From Beduinella massiliensis (GTDB lineage Bacteria > Bacillota > Clostridia > Christensenellales > Aristaeellaceae), in the NCBI RefSeq assembly GCF_900199405.1, contig NZ_LT963430.1, positions 1,054,001 to 1,118,000 of the forward strand: DNA of 64,000 nt. Reading direction: 5' to 3'. Under the pieces are notes generated by a model. The model saw only the letters and a program-made list of their open reading frames with translations. It had not been told where the DNA came from and ran no database searches. The position numbers were made by a program, and so were the translations under genes. Below are positions 18,201-27,289 of this stretch, in pieces. Position 1 is the stretch's first letter; the number at the start of each line of letters is the position of its first letter.

Positions 18201-18348
18201 GGGCGCTGCGTGCGGGGCGGGGGGGGAAGGGCTACCGGCTTGGGCGGGGGGCCGGGCGGCCCCGGGAGGGGGGGGGGGCCGCACGCCGGGTCAGGGAAGC
18301 GTCGGGAGCGGACGCGCCGCAGGTGATCTTCTTTTCGGAGGACGTTGA
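15241..18348 (+). CDS. Hybrid sensor histidine kinase, frame broken near its end
   Basis: The kinase part reads well to about residue 890. Order: membrane segment at 9-28, an extracytoplasmic Cache-like domain to about 275, a second membrane segment at about 283-305, PAS at about 320-440, a second PAS-like region at about 455-580, HisKA with the phospho-accepting His608 in SNMSHDIRTPMNAI, and HATPase (N box NVLSNAVKYTP, then DTGLGMD and GTGLGMAI). A first receiver-like domain begins with LALVDRRPPGAGG. The frame then runs into a G-rich degenerate copy and its end at 18348 is not meaningful. Removing 316 bp fuses it in frame to the receiver domain ending at 18865 (1,102 aa). It is coupled to the lipoprotein upstream. 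Confidence 0.75.
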   Translation: MGPRGRKMLLAALMVAALLSLVTYAFVASVQEQLWNQSIETIKESTRQGRDALKIQLQADFQSLGTISRYLRSVSSDEEEIITQSLRAYGETGGNASLYMADGTCLPAEPGPDEAAREMLLKAGRQSGILNPHISSVTGVNVFQIFQRVRLGDGKGGFLLREYEVKDVADTFSLSFYDAAGFSYIVDQHGEVLMRSAHPNSNKTVQNLFDMLPARENDGQLLSQFRESLAAGETGWAVFTYNGEPTVFCYAPIGLNSDWYVISIIPRDVVLAQTRNILLRTLLLMLCVIAGIGLLAGIYLYSSSLSQRKIASRTSYIGHLYNSIPEGIALLTPEAPYRFLQLNAEGLRLLGYPPEAANDAVRGRALSEVLHPDDVRMTEDAFADAAKRARKATFTNRMLRPDGSCFWSAVIVESVRDEDGNPAMIATFHDVTKEKLAEEEEKRGRLLERRFLISAISSAYPLIMSVNLTRDTVSVLYDDGSLSLHLPEDKRYSQVYEELLSRLHADYREEFCGRFAPDTLKAALGGGRSEVFLEARALLGDGQYHWILQQAVHVEDPFTEERLAILLLRDIEERKRDEEQNRRLLQSALDSANAANAAKSEFLSNMSHDIRTPMNAIVGMTSIAKEHIGEPERLLDCLRKIELSSSHLLRLINDVLDMSKIESGKLALRSEPFDIAELFCECMELMYPQAREAGVDLRASMHGLLDEGVEGDPLRVRQVYLNVLSNAVKYTPKGGSVRVEVTQLPAQKAGYGSYRFSCRDTGLGMDEELLRRLFLPFERGQDQASRKIMGTGLGMAITKNIVDGMAGSIDVKSAPGAGSVFTVTLDFPLQQEREKALPEAWHLARALAVSGEKEELADVVQVLSSLGMRPDSAGSAGEAEAMALRARRAGNGYRLALVDRRPPGAGGAARRGREASGAGAPPGIFFLGGVEAGGGTQGVTPVVPAPLYRGRLGRVLRAGGGSRGRGVSVGGGEGAGRRGRGGGGGGEGAACGAGGEGLPAWAGGRAAPGGGGGRTPGQGSVGSGRAAGDLLFGGR

Positions 18349-18436
18349 GGCCGGGGAAGGAACGCAGGGGCTTACCCCGTTCGTGCCCGCTCCCTTGTAC
18401 CGGGGCAGGCTGTGCCGCGTGCTGCGCGCGCTGAAA
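17805..18436 (+). repeat. 316-bp imperfect tandem duplication, G-biased
   Basis: Bases from about 17805 to 18120 recur at a constant offset of +316 (about 18121-18436) without insertions. Examples are GGCTACC at 17914 and 18230, and GTACCGG at 18081 and 18397. Where the copies differ, nearly every difference is another base in one copy against G in the other, worst around 18110-18300. The 316-bp offset shifts the reading frame by one. This looks like a sequencing or assembly artefact, not a biological repeat. Confidence 0.85.
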
Positions 18437-18865
18437 GCGGGGGATGACCCCGCCCAGGCGGCGGAAGGCGGGAATGCGAAGCTTTTGGACAAGCGGATTC
18501 TGCTGGTGGAGGACAACGAGCTGAACCGGGAGATCGCGCTGGAGATGATCGGCGTGCTGGGCGTCAGCATCGACTGCGCGCACGACGGCGTGGAGGCGGT
18601 CGAGCGGGTGGCGTCCTCCCCGGTGGGGACGTACGACCTGATCCTGATGGACATTCAAATGCCCCGGATGGACGGCTACGAGGCGGTCCGCCGCATCCGG
18701 GCGCTGGACCGGCCGGACGCCGCGGACATTCCGATCATCGCCATGACCGCGAACGCCTTTGCCGAGGACGTGCAGGCCGCGCTGCGCGCAGGGATGAACG
18801 GACACATGTCGAAGCCCATCGACCCGGACGCGCTGAGCGGCATGCTGCGCAAATGGCTCTCCTGA
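18143..18865 (+). CDS. Receiver-domain end of the hybrid histidine kinase
   Basis: This frame is open from a GTG at 18143, but that start is inside the degenerate G-rich copy and is not credible. The real part starts near 18230 with the second copy of a pseudo-receiver segment. A complete response-regulator receiver domain follows from about 18487: RILLVEDNELNREIA, phosphoacceptor Asp in LILMDIQMPRMDG, IIAMTANAF and the conserved Lys in HMSKPID. It belongs to the kinase gene that starts at 15241; the split is due to the 316-bp duplication. Confidence 0.8.
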   Translation: MWAGGRGRDGAGGGGEGGGRALRAGRGGKGYRLGRGAGRPREGGGAARRVREASGADAPQVIFFSEDVEAGEGTQGLTPFVPAPLYRGRLCRVLRALKAGDDPAQAAEGGNAKLLDKRILLVEDNELNREIALEMIGVLGVSIDCAHDGVEAVERVASSPVGTYDLILMDIQMPRMDGYEAVRRIRALDRPDAADIPIIAMTANAFAEDVQAALRAGMNGHMSKPIDPDALSGMLRKWLS

Positions 18866-18970
18866 AAGGAGCGCGTTCCTGTAAAGCCTGCTCCGGCAGG
18901 AAATGCCGGGGCTACGGCGAATGTATTGTGCGGCCATCTTTTCAGGCTGATAAAAGAGGAGGACTTATTC

Positions 18971-20956
18971 ATGCAACAAGGGACGCATTTGCCCGCCTAC
19001 CCGTTGGTGACGAGCGACCCATACGTCTCCATCTGGAGCTGCACGGACCAGCCCGCGCGGGAGGACACCCGGCACTGGGCGGGTCAGCGCAAGCGCCTGG
19101 TGCTGAGCGCCAGCGTGGACGGCGCGAGCTACGCCCTGATCGGGCGCACGGACGCGGAGGAAGCGCGGGTCGAGGCCATCGAGGTCACCCCCACGCGGAC
19201 GCGCTACGCCTTTGAGGCCGGCGGCGCCGGCATTCGCGCGGAGTTTTGCGCGCCGCTGCTGCTGGACGATCCGGATCTGATGAGCACGCCGGTCACGTTC
19301 GTCACGCTCGCCGCCGAGAGCAGGGACGGCGGAGCGCACGAGGTTTCCGTGCGCTTTGAGCTGCACGACGAAATCTGCCGCGAGGGCGAAGCGCCCGAGC
19401 CCATGGTCGGCAAGGACTATCGGAGCGACGATTTGCACGTGGCCTATATGGGCAAGAAGCGCCAGAACGTCCTGTGTCACTCGGGCGACCACATCACGAT
19501 CGACTGGGGCTACGCCTACCTCGCCGCCGACGAGGGCACGGCCTTTGCGCGCATCGGCGGCCACTGGGCCCTCACCTTCACGCGCACGATGCGGGTGGAG
19601 GGGGCAGAGCAGACAGCGCGGCTGCTGCTCGGCTACGACGACGTGGACGCCATCCGCTACTTCGACTTCACCGCCAAGGCATACTACGCGCGAAGCGGCA
19701 GGACGATCCTTCAGGCGCTGCACGCGTGCTGGCAGGATTGGGATGCGATCGGCGCGCGCTGCGGCGCGCTAGACGCGCAGCTGCTGGCGGACGCGCGCCG
19801 CGTCGGCGGCGAGGCATACGCCACGCTCGTCGCGGCCGCTTACCGCCAGAGCATCGCCGCGCACAAGCTGATCGCGGACCGCGAGGGCAACCTCGTGCTC
19901 CTTTCCAAGGAGAACGATTCCAACGGCTGCATCGGGACGGTGGACATCAGCTATCCCTCGTGCCCGCTCTTTCTGCTGTACGCGCCGGAGCTCGTGCGCG
20001 CGCTGTGCAGGCCGATCCTGCGCTTTGCCACCCTGCCCGCGTGGAAGGACGACTTTGCGCCGCACGACGTCGGGCGTTATCCGTATGCGACGGGCCAGGT
20101 GTACGGCCTGCGGCAGGATGCGTTCGGCATGGGGCTCACCGACCCGATCCAAAACGGCGACGTCTACCCGCCGCTGTACCTGGACGACGGCGAAGAGAAC
20201 CTGTACGACCTGCGCTATCAGATGCCGGTCGAGGAATGCGGCAACATGATCCTCATGCTGGCGGCGGCGATGCGCGCGGACGGGGACAGCGCGCTGGTGC
20301 GTGCGTACCTGCCCACGTTGGAAAAATGGGTGAGCTACCTGGAACGCTACGGCGCGGACCCGGGCGAGCAGCTTTGCACGGACGACTTCGCCGGACATCT
20401 GGCGCACAACGTGAACCTCGCGATCAAGGCGGTGTGCGGGCTGGCGGCCTATGGGTACATGATGGAGCGCCTGGGCGACGGCGAAAAGGCCGAAAGGTAC
20501 CGGCGGGCGAGCCGTGAGATGGCGCAGAGCGTGCTCGCGCGCGCCCGCACGCCGGAGGGAACCGCCCTCACGCTCGACGGCAGGGGCTGGAGCCTCAAGT
20601 ACAACGCCGTGTGGGACGTGCTGTTCGGCTTCGGCCTGTTCGGCGCGGACTTCTACAGGGCGGAGACCGCCCGCTACTTAAAGGAGCAGAACGAGTACGG
20701 CGTGCCCCTGGATTCGCGCGCGGACTACACCAAGTCCGACTGGATTCTCTGGGCGGCGGCGATGGCGGATGACGAGCGGGCGGTCGAGACGTTCAGCACA
20801 CCGATTGCGCATTATCTCGCCACGACGTCCACGCGCGTCCCCTTCAGCGACTGGTACGACACGAAGACGGGGCGCTTCTGCGCCTTCATCGCCCGCGCCG
20901 TGCAGGGGGGCCTCTTCATGCCCCTGCTGAAGGAACGCTGGTCTAAGCAGAAGTAA
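18971..20956 (+). CDS. Glutaminase-A-like protein (DUF4965/DUF1793 type)
   Basis: 661 aa. ATG 18971 has GAGGAGGA at 18955-18962. The start (LPAYPLVTSDPYVSIWS), the middle GKKRQNVLCHSGD and AAYRQSIAAHKL, then KENDSNGCIGTVDISYPSCP and RYPYATGQVYG follow the fungal glutaminase GtaA family, whose C-terminal part is an (alpha/alpha)6 barrel of glycosidase type. Unlike the secreted fungal enzymes it has no signal peptide, so it should be cytoplasmic. The true substrate in bacteria is uncertain (glutamine or a glycan). It stands alone between the kinase gene and a terminator. Confidence 0.8.
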   Translation: MQQGTHLPAYPLVTSDPYVSIWSCTDQPAREDTRHWAGQRKRLVLSASVDGASYALIGRTDAEEARVEAIEVTPTRTRYAFEAGGAGIRAEFCAPLLLDDPDLMSTPVTFVTLAAESRDGGAHEVSVRFELHDEICREGEAPEPMVGKDYRSDDLHVAYMGKKRQNVLCHSGDHITIDWGYAYLAADEGTAFARIGGHWALTFTRTMRVEGAEQTARLLLGYDDVDAIRYFDFTAKAYYARSGRTILQALHACWQDWDAIGARCGALDAQLLADARRVGGEAYATLVAAAYRQSIAAHKLIADREGNLVLLSKENDSNGCIGTVDISYPSCPLFLLYAPELVRALCRPILRFATLPAWKDDFAPHDVGRYPYATGQVYGLRQDAFGMGLTDPIQNGDVYPPLYLDDGEENLYDLRYQMPVEECGNMILMLAAAMRADGDSALVRAYLPTLEKWVSYLERYGADPGEQLCTDDFAGHLAHNVNLAIKAVCGLAAYGYMMERLGDGEKAERYRRASREMAQSVLARARTPEGTALTLDGRGWSLKYNAVWDVLFGFGLFGADFYRAETARYLKEQNEYGVPLDSRADYTKSDWILWAAAMADDERAVETFSTPIAHYLATTSTRVPFSDWYDTKTGRFCAFIARAVQGGLFMPLLKERWSKQK

Positions 20957-20967
20957 ATTTCTCCCGC

Positions 20968-21000
20968 GCGGAAAAAGCGCATGCTTTTTCCGCCTCTTTC
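20968..21000 (+). terminator. Terminator after the glutaminase-like gene
   Basis: A perfect 11-bp stem (GCGGAAAAAGC at 20968-20978, GCTTTTTCCGC at 20983-20993) with loop GCAT, followed by a pyrimidine-rich tail. Confidence 0.7.
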
Positions 21001-21052
21001 CCCGATGGGGTTTTCGGGCGGCGATGGACGAAACACGGACGGAGGATGACGG

Positions 21053-21796
21053 ATGAAGAGATGGACGGCGCTTTTGATGATGCTCGCACTGCTGATCCCC
21101 GCGTTTGCGCGGGCGGAGACGACGCTGTACTACAATTCCAAGGGCGGCAAGCGCTATCACGCGGACCCGCAGTGCGAAACCGTGGAGGATAGGTACCTGC
21201 CCATGCGTTCATTTGGCGCGTCCAAGCTGAATGCGGCGCCCTATAACCAGCTCGAGCCGTGCCGGTGCGTCCTGGAAGGCGCGGCGCCCACGCTGTACTA
21301 CAACGCGGAGGGCGGCAAGAACTATCACACGACTGCGAACTGCGGGAACGTGGACAAGGCTTACCTGCCGCTCTCGTCCTTTCCGGCGATCGACATAGGG
21401 CAGAAGAAGTACGCGTCGCTTACGCCCTGCGCGCGCTGCGCGGGGAAAAAGAACGTGACCCTGTACTACAACGCCAACGGCGGACGGTGCTTTCATACCG
21501 CGGCGGCGTGCTCGGCTGTGGACGAGCGGTACCTGCCGTTGACGAAGTTTTCCCTGAGCGACCTGAAGAAGAAGCCCTACAGCGGCCTTACGGCCTGTGA
21601 GCTTTGCCGCAGGCGGGACGAGGACGCCTCGCTGCCGACGGTGTATTACAACCCGAAGGGCGGCAGGCGCTATCACGAGGACCCGGCCTGCCCGACCGTG
21701 GACAAGGCCTACCTGCCGCTGCGGACGCTGCCGGGCGCGCTGCGCCGGGAAGCGCCGTTCAATAAGCTGGAGCGCTGCGACAGCTGCTGCAAATGA
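21053..21796 (+). CDS. Secreted protein with four Cys/His repeats
   Basis: 247 aa. ATG 21053 follows ACGGAGGATGACGG. The signal peptide ends at ARA-ET (residue 21). The mature protein is almost entirely four repeats of about 50-57 residues (starting near 24, 80, 137 and 198). Each has LYYN or VYYN, GG, an aromatic-His pair (YH or FH), a Cys six residues later, a V(D/E)xxYLP motif, and a terminal Cys pair (CRC, CARC, CELC, CDSC). One His and three Cys per repeat could bind a metal or form disulfides. I do not recognise a named family; similar YHxxxxC...CxxC modules occur in other secreted Clostridia proteins. Confidence 0.75.
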   Translation: MKRWTALLMMLALLIPAFARAETTLYYNSKGGKRYHADPQCETVEDRYLPMRSFGASKLNAAPYNQLEPCRCVLEGAAPTLYYNAEGGKNYHTTANCGNVDKAYLPLSSFPAIDIGQKKYASLTPCARCAGKKNVTLYYNANGGRCFHTAAACSAVDERYLPLTKFSLSDLKKKPYSGLTACELCRRRDEDASLPTVYYNPKGGRRYHEDPACPTVDKAYLPLRTLPGALRREAPFNKLERCDSCCK

Positions 21797-21890
21797 CGTT
21801 CCCCAAGGCATGTTTCATATCGGCTGATCGCAAAAGAAAAGAAAGGGAAGCCTGCGCGCGCTTGGGGGCCGCGCGGGAGAGGAAAAGCAG

Positions 21891-22889
21891 ATGATTCAGG
21901 CCACGGCGCTGACGAAGACCTACCGCATCGCGCGGCCGGCGGAAGGAAGATTTTCCGCGATCCGGTCGCTTTTTCACACCGAATACGAGGAAAAGCGCGC
22001 TGTGGACGCGATCGACTTTTCCATCGAGGACGGCGAGATCGTCGGCTACATCGGCCAGAACGGCGCGGGCAAGTCGACGACCATCAAGATGCTTTCGGGC
22101 ATTCTCGTGCCGACGTCGGGCGAGGTTCGGGTGAACGGGCTGATACCGCACGTCGACCGCGAGGCACACTTGAAGAACATCGGGGTCGTGTTTGGCCAGA
22201 AGACGTCGCTTTGGTGGGACGTGCCGGTCATCGACAGCCTGCGCATCTTGAAGGAGATGTACCAGGTGGACGACCAGCGCTTTAAAAAGAACCTGGACAC
22301 ATTTGTAGACCTGCTCGACCTCGCTTCCTTCCTCAACCAGCCGGTGCGCCAGCTCAGCCTGGGGCAGCGCATGCGGGCCGACCTCGCCGCCGCGCTGATG
22401 CACAACCCGCAGACGCTCTTTCTGGATGAGCCGACGATCGGCGTGGACGTCGTCGCCAAGGAGCGCCTGCGCGAGTTCATCCTGAAGATCAACAGGGAGA
22501 GCGGCGTCACCACGCTGCTGACCACGCACGACATGGTGGACATGGAAAAGCTGGTCAACCGGGTCATCGTCATCAGCAGCGGCCGAATCATCTACGATGG
22601 GGACATAGACGGCCTGCGCAGGCGGTACGGGCAGGAGAGAACCGTAAAAATTCAGTTTGCGGGGGAGCGACCCAGCCTGACGCTGCCGGGCACCCGCGTC
22701 GAGCCCCTCGGGCCCTCGCAGCTCGCCGTCACGTTCAACCAGCAGGACCTTTCCGTGGGCGAGATCATCGCGCGGGTAAACGAAAGCGCGGCGACGATCC
22801 GCGACCTCACGATCGTGGAGGCGGACATCGAGCAGATCGTGCGCGACATCTACGCCGAGGGAGCGGGGAAAAGCGGTGAGAGCGCATGA
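21891..22889 (+). CDS. ABC-2 type exporter ATP-binding protein
   Basis: 332 aa. ATG 21891 has GAGAGGAAAAG upstream. Walker A is GQNGAGKSTT, signature LSLGQRMRADLAAAL, Walker B FLDEPTIGVD, and the switch His lies in TTHDMVDME. The C-terminal extension after residue 235 is typical of the drug-export subfamily that works with PF06182-type permeases. It overlaps the first permease by 4 bp. The cargo is unknown. Confidence 0.9.
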   Translation: MIQATALTKTYRIARPAEGRFSAIRSLFHTEYEEKRAVDAIDFSIEDGEIVGYIGQNGAGKSTTIKMLSGILVPTSGEVRVNGLIPHVDREAHLKNIGVVFGQKTSLWWDVPVIDSLRILKEMYQVDDQRFKKNLDTFVDLLDLASFLNQPVRQLSLGQRMRADLAAALMHNPQTLFLDEPTIGVDVVAKERLREFILKINRESGVTTLLTTHDMVDMEKLVNRVIVISSGRIIYDGDIDGLRRRYGQERTVKIQFAGERPSLTLPGTRVEPLGPSQLAVTFNQQDLSVGEIIARVNESAATIRDLTIVEADIEQIVRDIYAEGAGKSGESA

Positions 22890-23692
22890 GATGCTTCGCC
22901 GCATTCCTCAAAAAAGAGGCGCGCGCAGGGGCTCTTTATCGGACGGACTTCCTGCTCAAGCTTTGCTACGGACTGATCGCCATGTACGGCATCCGCTGCC
23001 TGTGGGCCGCGCTGTACGCCCAGAACCCGGCGATCGTCGGCCGCGACCTTCCCTCGATGGTCACCTATGCGATGATGGCCGTGGCGCTCGACATGGTCTT
23101 CTACCCCTCCGCCATGGAAAGCGCCCCGCACCTTTATATCGCCCAGCAGATCAGGACGGGCAGGATCGATACCGACCTGCTGCGCCCCGTGCACTTTCAA
23201 AGCCAGATTCTCCTCCGCGACGCCAGCGCCACCCTCTTCGGCATGCTCGGCCTCGTGCTGCCGGGCTGGGGGATCGCGGTCGTGTTTTTCGGCATGCAGC
23301 TTCCGGTCAGCGCCTTTCACGCGCTTGCGTTCCTTTTAAGCTGCGTTCTCAGCTATCTCATCCTGTTTTCGCTCAACTTTCTGCTCGGAATGATCTGCTT
23401 TCTCACGACGGACATCCGAAACATCACGATGGCCTACGGCGGGCTGCTCGGCCTGCTGTCGGGCAAGCTGATCCCCATCTGGCTCTACCCAACCTGGATG
23501 CAGGCGGTCTGCGAAGCGCTTCCCTTCCGCTGCATCTTTGAAACGCCGCTCAACATCTACACCGGCGCCTGCGGCCGGCAAGCGGCGCTGGGGAGCGTGC
23601 TGCTGCAGGCATTTTGGGTCGCGCTGCTGCTGGCGCTCGGCCGCGCGGCGTGGAGCCGGGTTTACAGGCGCCTGAGCGTGCAGGGAGGTTGA
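22886..23692 (+). CDS. ABC-2 family exporter permease 1
   Basis: 268 aa, six hydrophobic segments. The ATG at 22886 overlaps the ATPase stop (ATGA). An N-terminal FLKKEARAGALYRTDFLLKL segment and a central IAQQIRTGRIDTDLLRPVHF segment match the ABC2 membrane family (PF06182) that occurs as two tandem permease genes next to an ATPase. It is followed 3 bp later by the second permease. Confidence 0.85.
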   Translation: MRCFAAFLKKEARAGALYRTDFLLKLCYGLIAMYGIRCLWAALYAQNPAIVGRDLPSMVTYAMMAVALDMVFYPSAMESAPHLYIAQQIRTGRIDTDLLRPVHFQSQILLRDASATLFGMLGLVLPGWGIAVVFFGMQLPVSAFHALAFLLSCVLSYLILFSLNFLLGMICFLTTDIRNITMAYGGLLGLLSGKLIPIWLYPTWMQAVCEALPFRCIFETPLNIYTGACGRQAALGSVLLQAFWVALLLALGRAAWSRVYRRLSVQGG

Positions 23693-23695
23693 GCC

Positions 23696-24499
23696 ATGAA
23701 GAGCAAGCGGTTCAATTTGAGAATTTATCTTTCGCTGATTCGCATGACCCTGCGCAGCATGATGCAGTACCGCGCCGACTTCTGGATGAGCCTGGTGGGC
23801 GTGGTCATCCTCAACAGCGCGAACCTCGTGCAGCTTGGCGTCCTTTCCTGGCGCTTTGAAACCATCGGCAACTGGGGCGTGGGAGATCTGATGGTGCTCT
23901 ACGGCCTGTGTATGATCTGCTGGAGCCTCTACTCGATCTTCTTCAAGAACCTGAGCAATTTGCAGACGGAGATCGTCACCGGCGCGTTTGACAAGTATCT
24001 GCTTCGGCCCGTGAGCCCCTTTGTGCAGCTCGTCGGCGGGGAAATCCGTTATACGGGCCTGTGCGATACGATCATGGGCGCGCTGCTCGTGGCGAGCGGG
24101 CTTGCGGCGCTGGGGCTGCGCTGGACGCCGCTCGACTTCCTGTGGCTCTTTGTCTTCATCGTCTCCGGCGGCGTCATCATCGTGTGCATCCAGTTCATCG
24201 TCGCCTGCGTCGCGTTCTGGTCGACGAAGGCGAGCGCGCTTCGCTCCATCGTGACGCACATTTACCTGCTCATTCAAAAGTACCCGATTACGATCTTCGG
24301 GACGGCCTTCCGCGTGCTGGTCACCGCCGTCCTGCCCGTCGCGTTCCTGAACTTCTATCCCGCGGCCATGCTGCTCAGAAAGCCCGACGCGCCCCAGTGG
24401 CTGTGCATGCTCTCGCCGGCCGTGGCGCTGCTGCTCGTGTTCCTGTCGGGCCGCATGTGGAAACGGGGCCTTCGCCGCTACAACAGCAGCGGGAGCTGA
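23696..24499 (+). CDS. ABC-2 family exporter permease 2
   Basis: 267 aa, six hydrophobic segments, with GGGAGG upstream of ATG 23696. It is a paralogue of the preceding permease: MRYxADF-like MMQYRADFWMSL near residue 22 and IVTGAFDKYLLRPVSPF aligns with the equivalent loop of permease 1. The two are expected to form a heterodimer driven by the ATPase encoded at 21891. Confidence 0.85.
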   Translation: MKSKRFNLRIYLSLIRMTLRSMMQYRADFWMSLVGVVILNSANLVQLGVLSWRFETIGNWGVGDLMVLYGLCMICWSLYSIFFKNLSNLQTEIVTGAFDKYLLRPVSPFVQLVGGEIRYTGLCDTIMGALLVASGLAALGLRWTPLDFLWLFVFIVSGGVIIVCIQFIVACVAFWSTKASALRSIVTHIYLLIQKYPITIFGTAFRVLVTAVLPVAFLNFYPAAMLLRKPDAPQWLCMLSPAVALLLVFLSGRMWKRGLRRYNSSGS

Positions 24500-24517
24500 A
24501 AAGGTCAACGCAAATAA

Positions 24518-24560
24518 AGAGGCCCGCCTGCGAGCGCATTCGCAGGCGGGCCTGTCGTAT
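24518..24560. terminator. Bidirectional terminator between exporter and ATP synthase operons
   Basis: A perfect 14-bp stem (24520-24533 with 24540-24553), loop GCGCAT. On the minus strand it is followed by CTCTTTATTTG, fitting the end of the atp operon; on the plus strand the tail is weaker. Confidence 0.8.
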
Positions 24561-24585
24561 TTGGGGAGAAGGGGCGGCTCTGCCG

Positions 24586-25005
24586 TCAGTCGTTCAGCTG
24601 TTCCGCGTGGTGCTTGACGCGCAGGCGGTTGATCGAACGGGCGAGCTGCGCCTGCGTCTCCAGGTATTCGCGGCGGCTCATCTTTTGAAGCATGGCTTCG
24701 CGCGCGACGTCCGCGACCCGCTGGGCCCGGTTTTTGTCGATGTCCTCGGGGCGCTCCGCGGTCTCCACCAGCACCAGCACCCGGCCGTCCTCGATCTTGA
24801 TGAGGCCGGAGGACACGGCAGCGAGGCGTGGGCGCTCGCCGGGCAGCGTGTAGCTCAGCTCGCCGGGCGTGATGGCGGCGATCATGTTGCAGTGGTTCGC
24901 CTGAACGCCGCGCTTGCCGTCAGGCGTGGGCACGACCAGCGAAACGCAGGGGCCCGCGTAAAACGAGCAGGCGGCGGCGAGAATGTCTACGTGAAAGCTC
25001 TCCAT
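24586..25005 (-). CDS. atpC: F-type ATP synthase subunit epsilon
   Basis: 139 aa, usual length. It is a rotor subunit of the F1 central stalk that can inhibit ATP hydrolysis. The N-terminal beta sandwich (FHVDILAAACSFYAGPCVSL, then GELSYTLPGERPRLAA) and a C-terminal helical pair are recognisable, although the start of the domain is divergent. ATG 25005 lies one base after the atpD stop, with GGAG inside the end of atpD. Last gene of the operon. Confidence 0.88.
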   Translation of the reverse strand: MESFHVDILAAACSFYAGPCVSLVVPTPDGKRGVQANHCNMIAAITPGELSYTLPGERPRLAAVSSGLIKIEDGRVLVLVETAERPEDIDKNRAQRVADVAREAMLQKMSRREYLETQAQLARSINRLRVKHHAEQLND

Positions 25006-25006
25006 C

Positions 25007-27288
<2,282 letters not shown>

Positions 27289-27289
27289 T

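Noticed and set aside
18121-18300. G-rich tract as a G-quadruplex or recombination hot spot
   Set aside because: It is a degraded copy of the sequence 316 bp earlier with most changes to G, so the G richness is probably not real.
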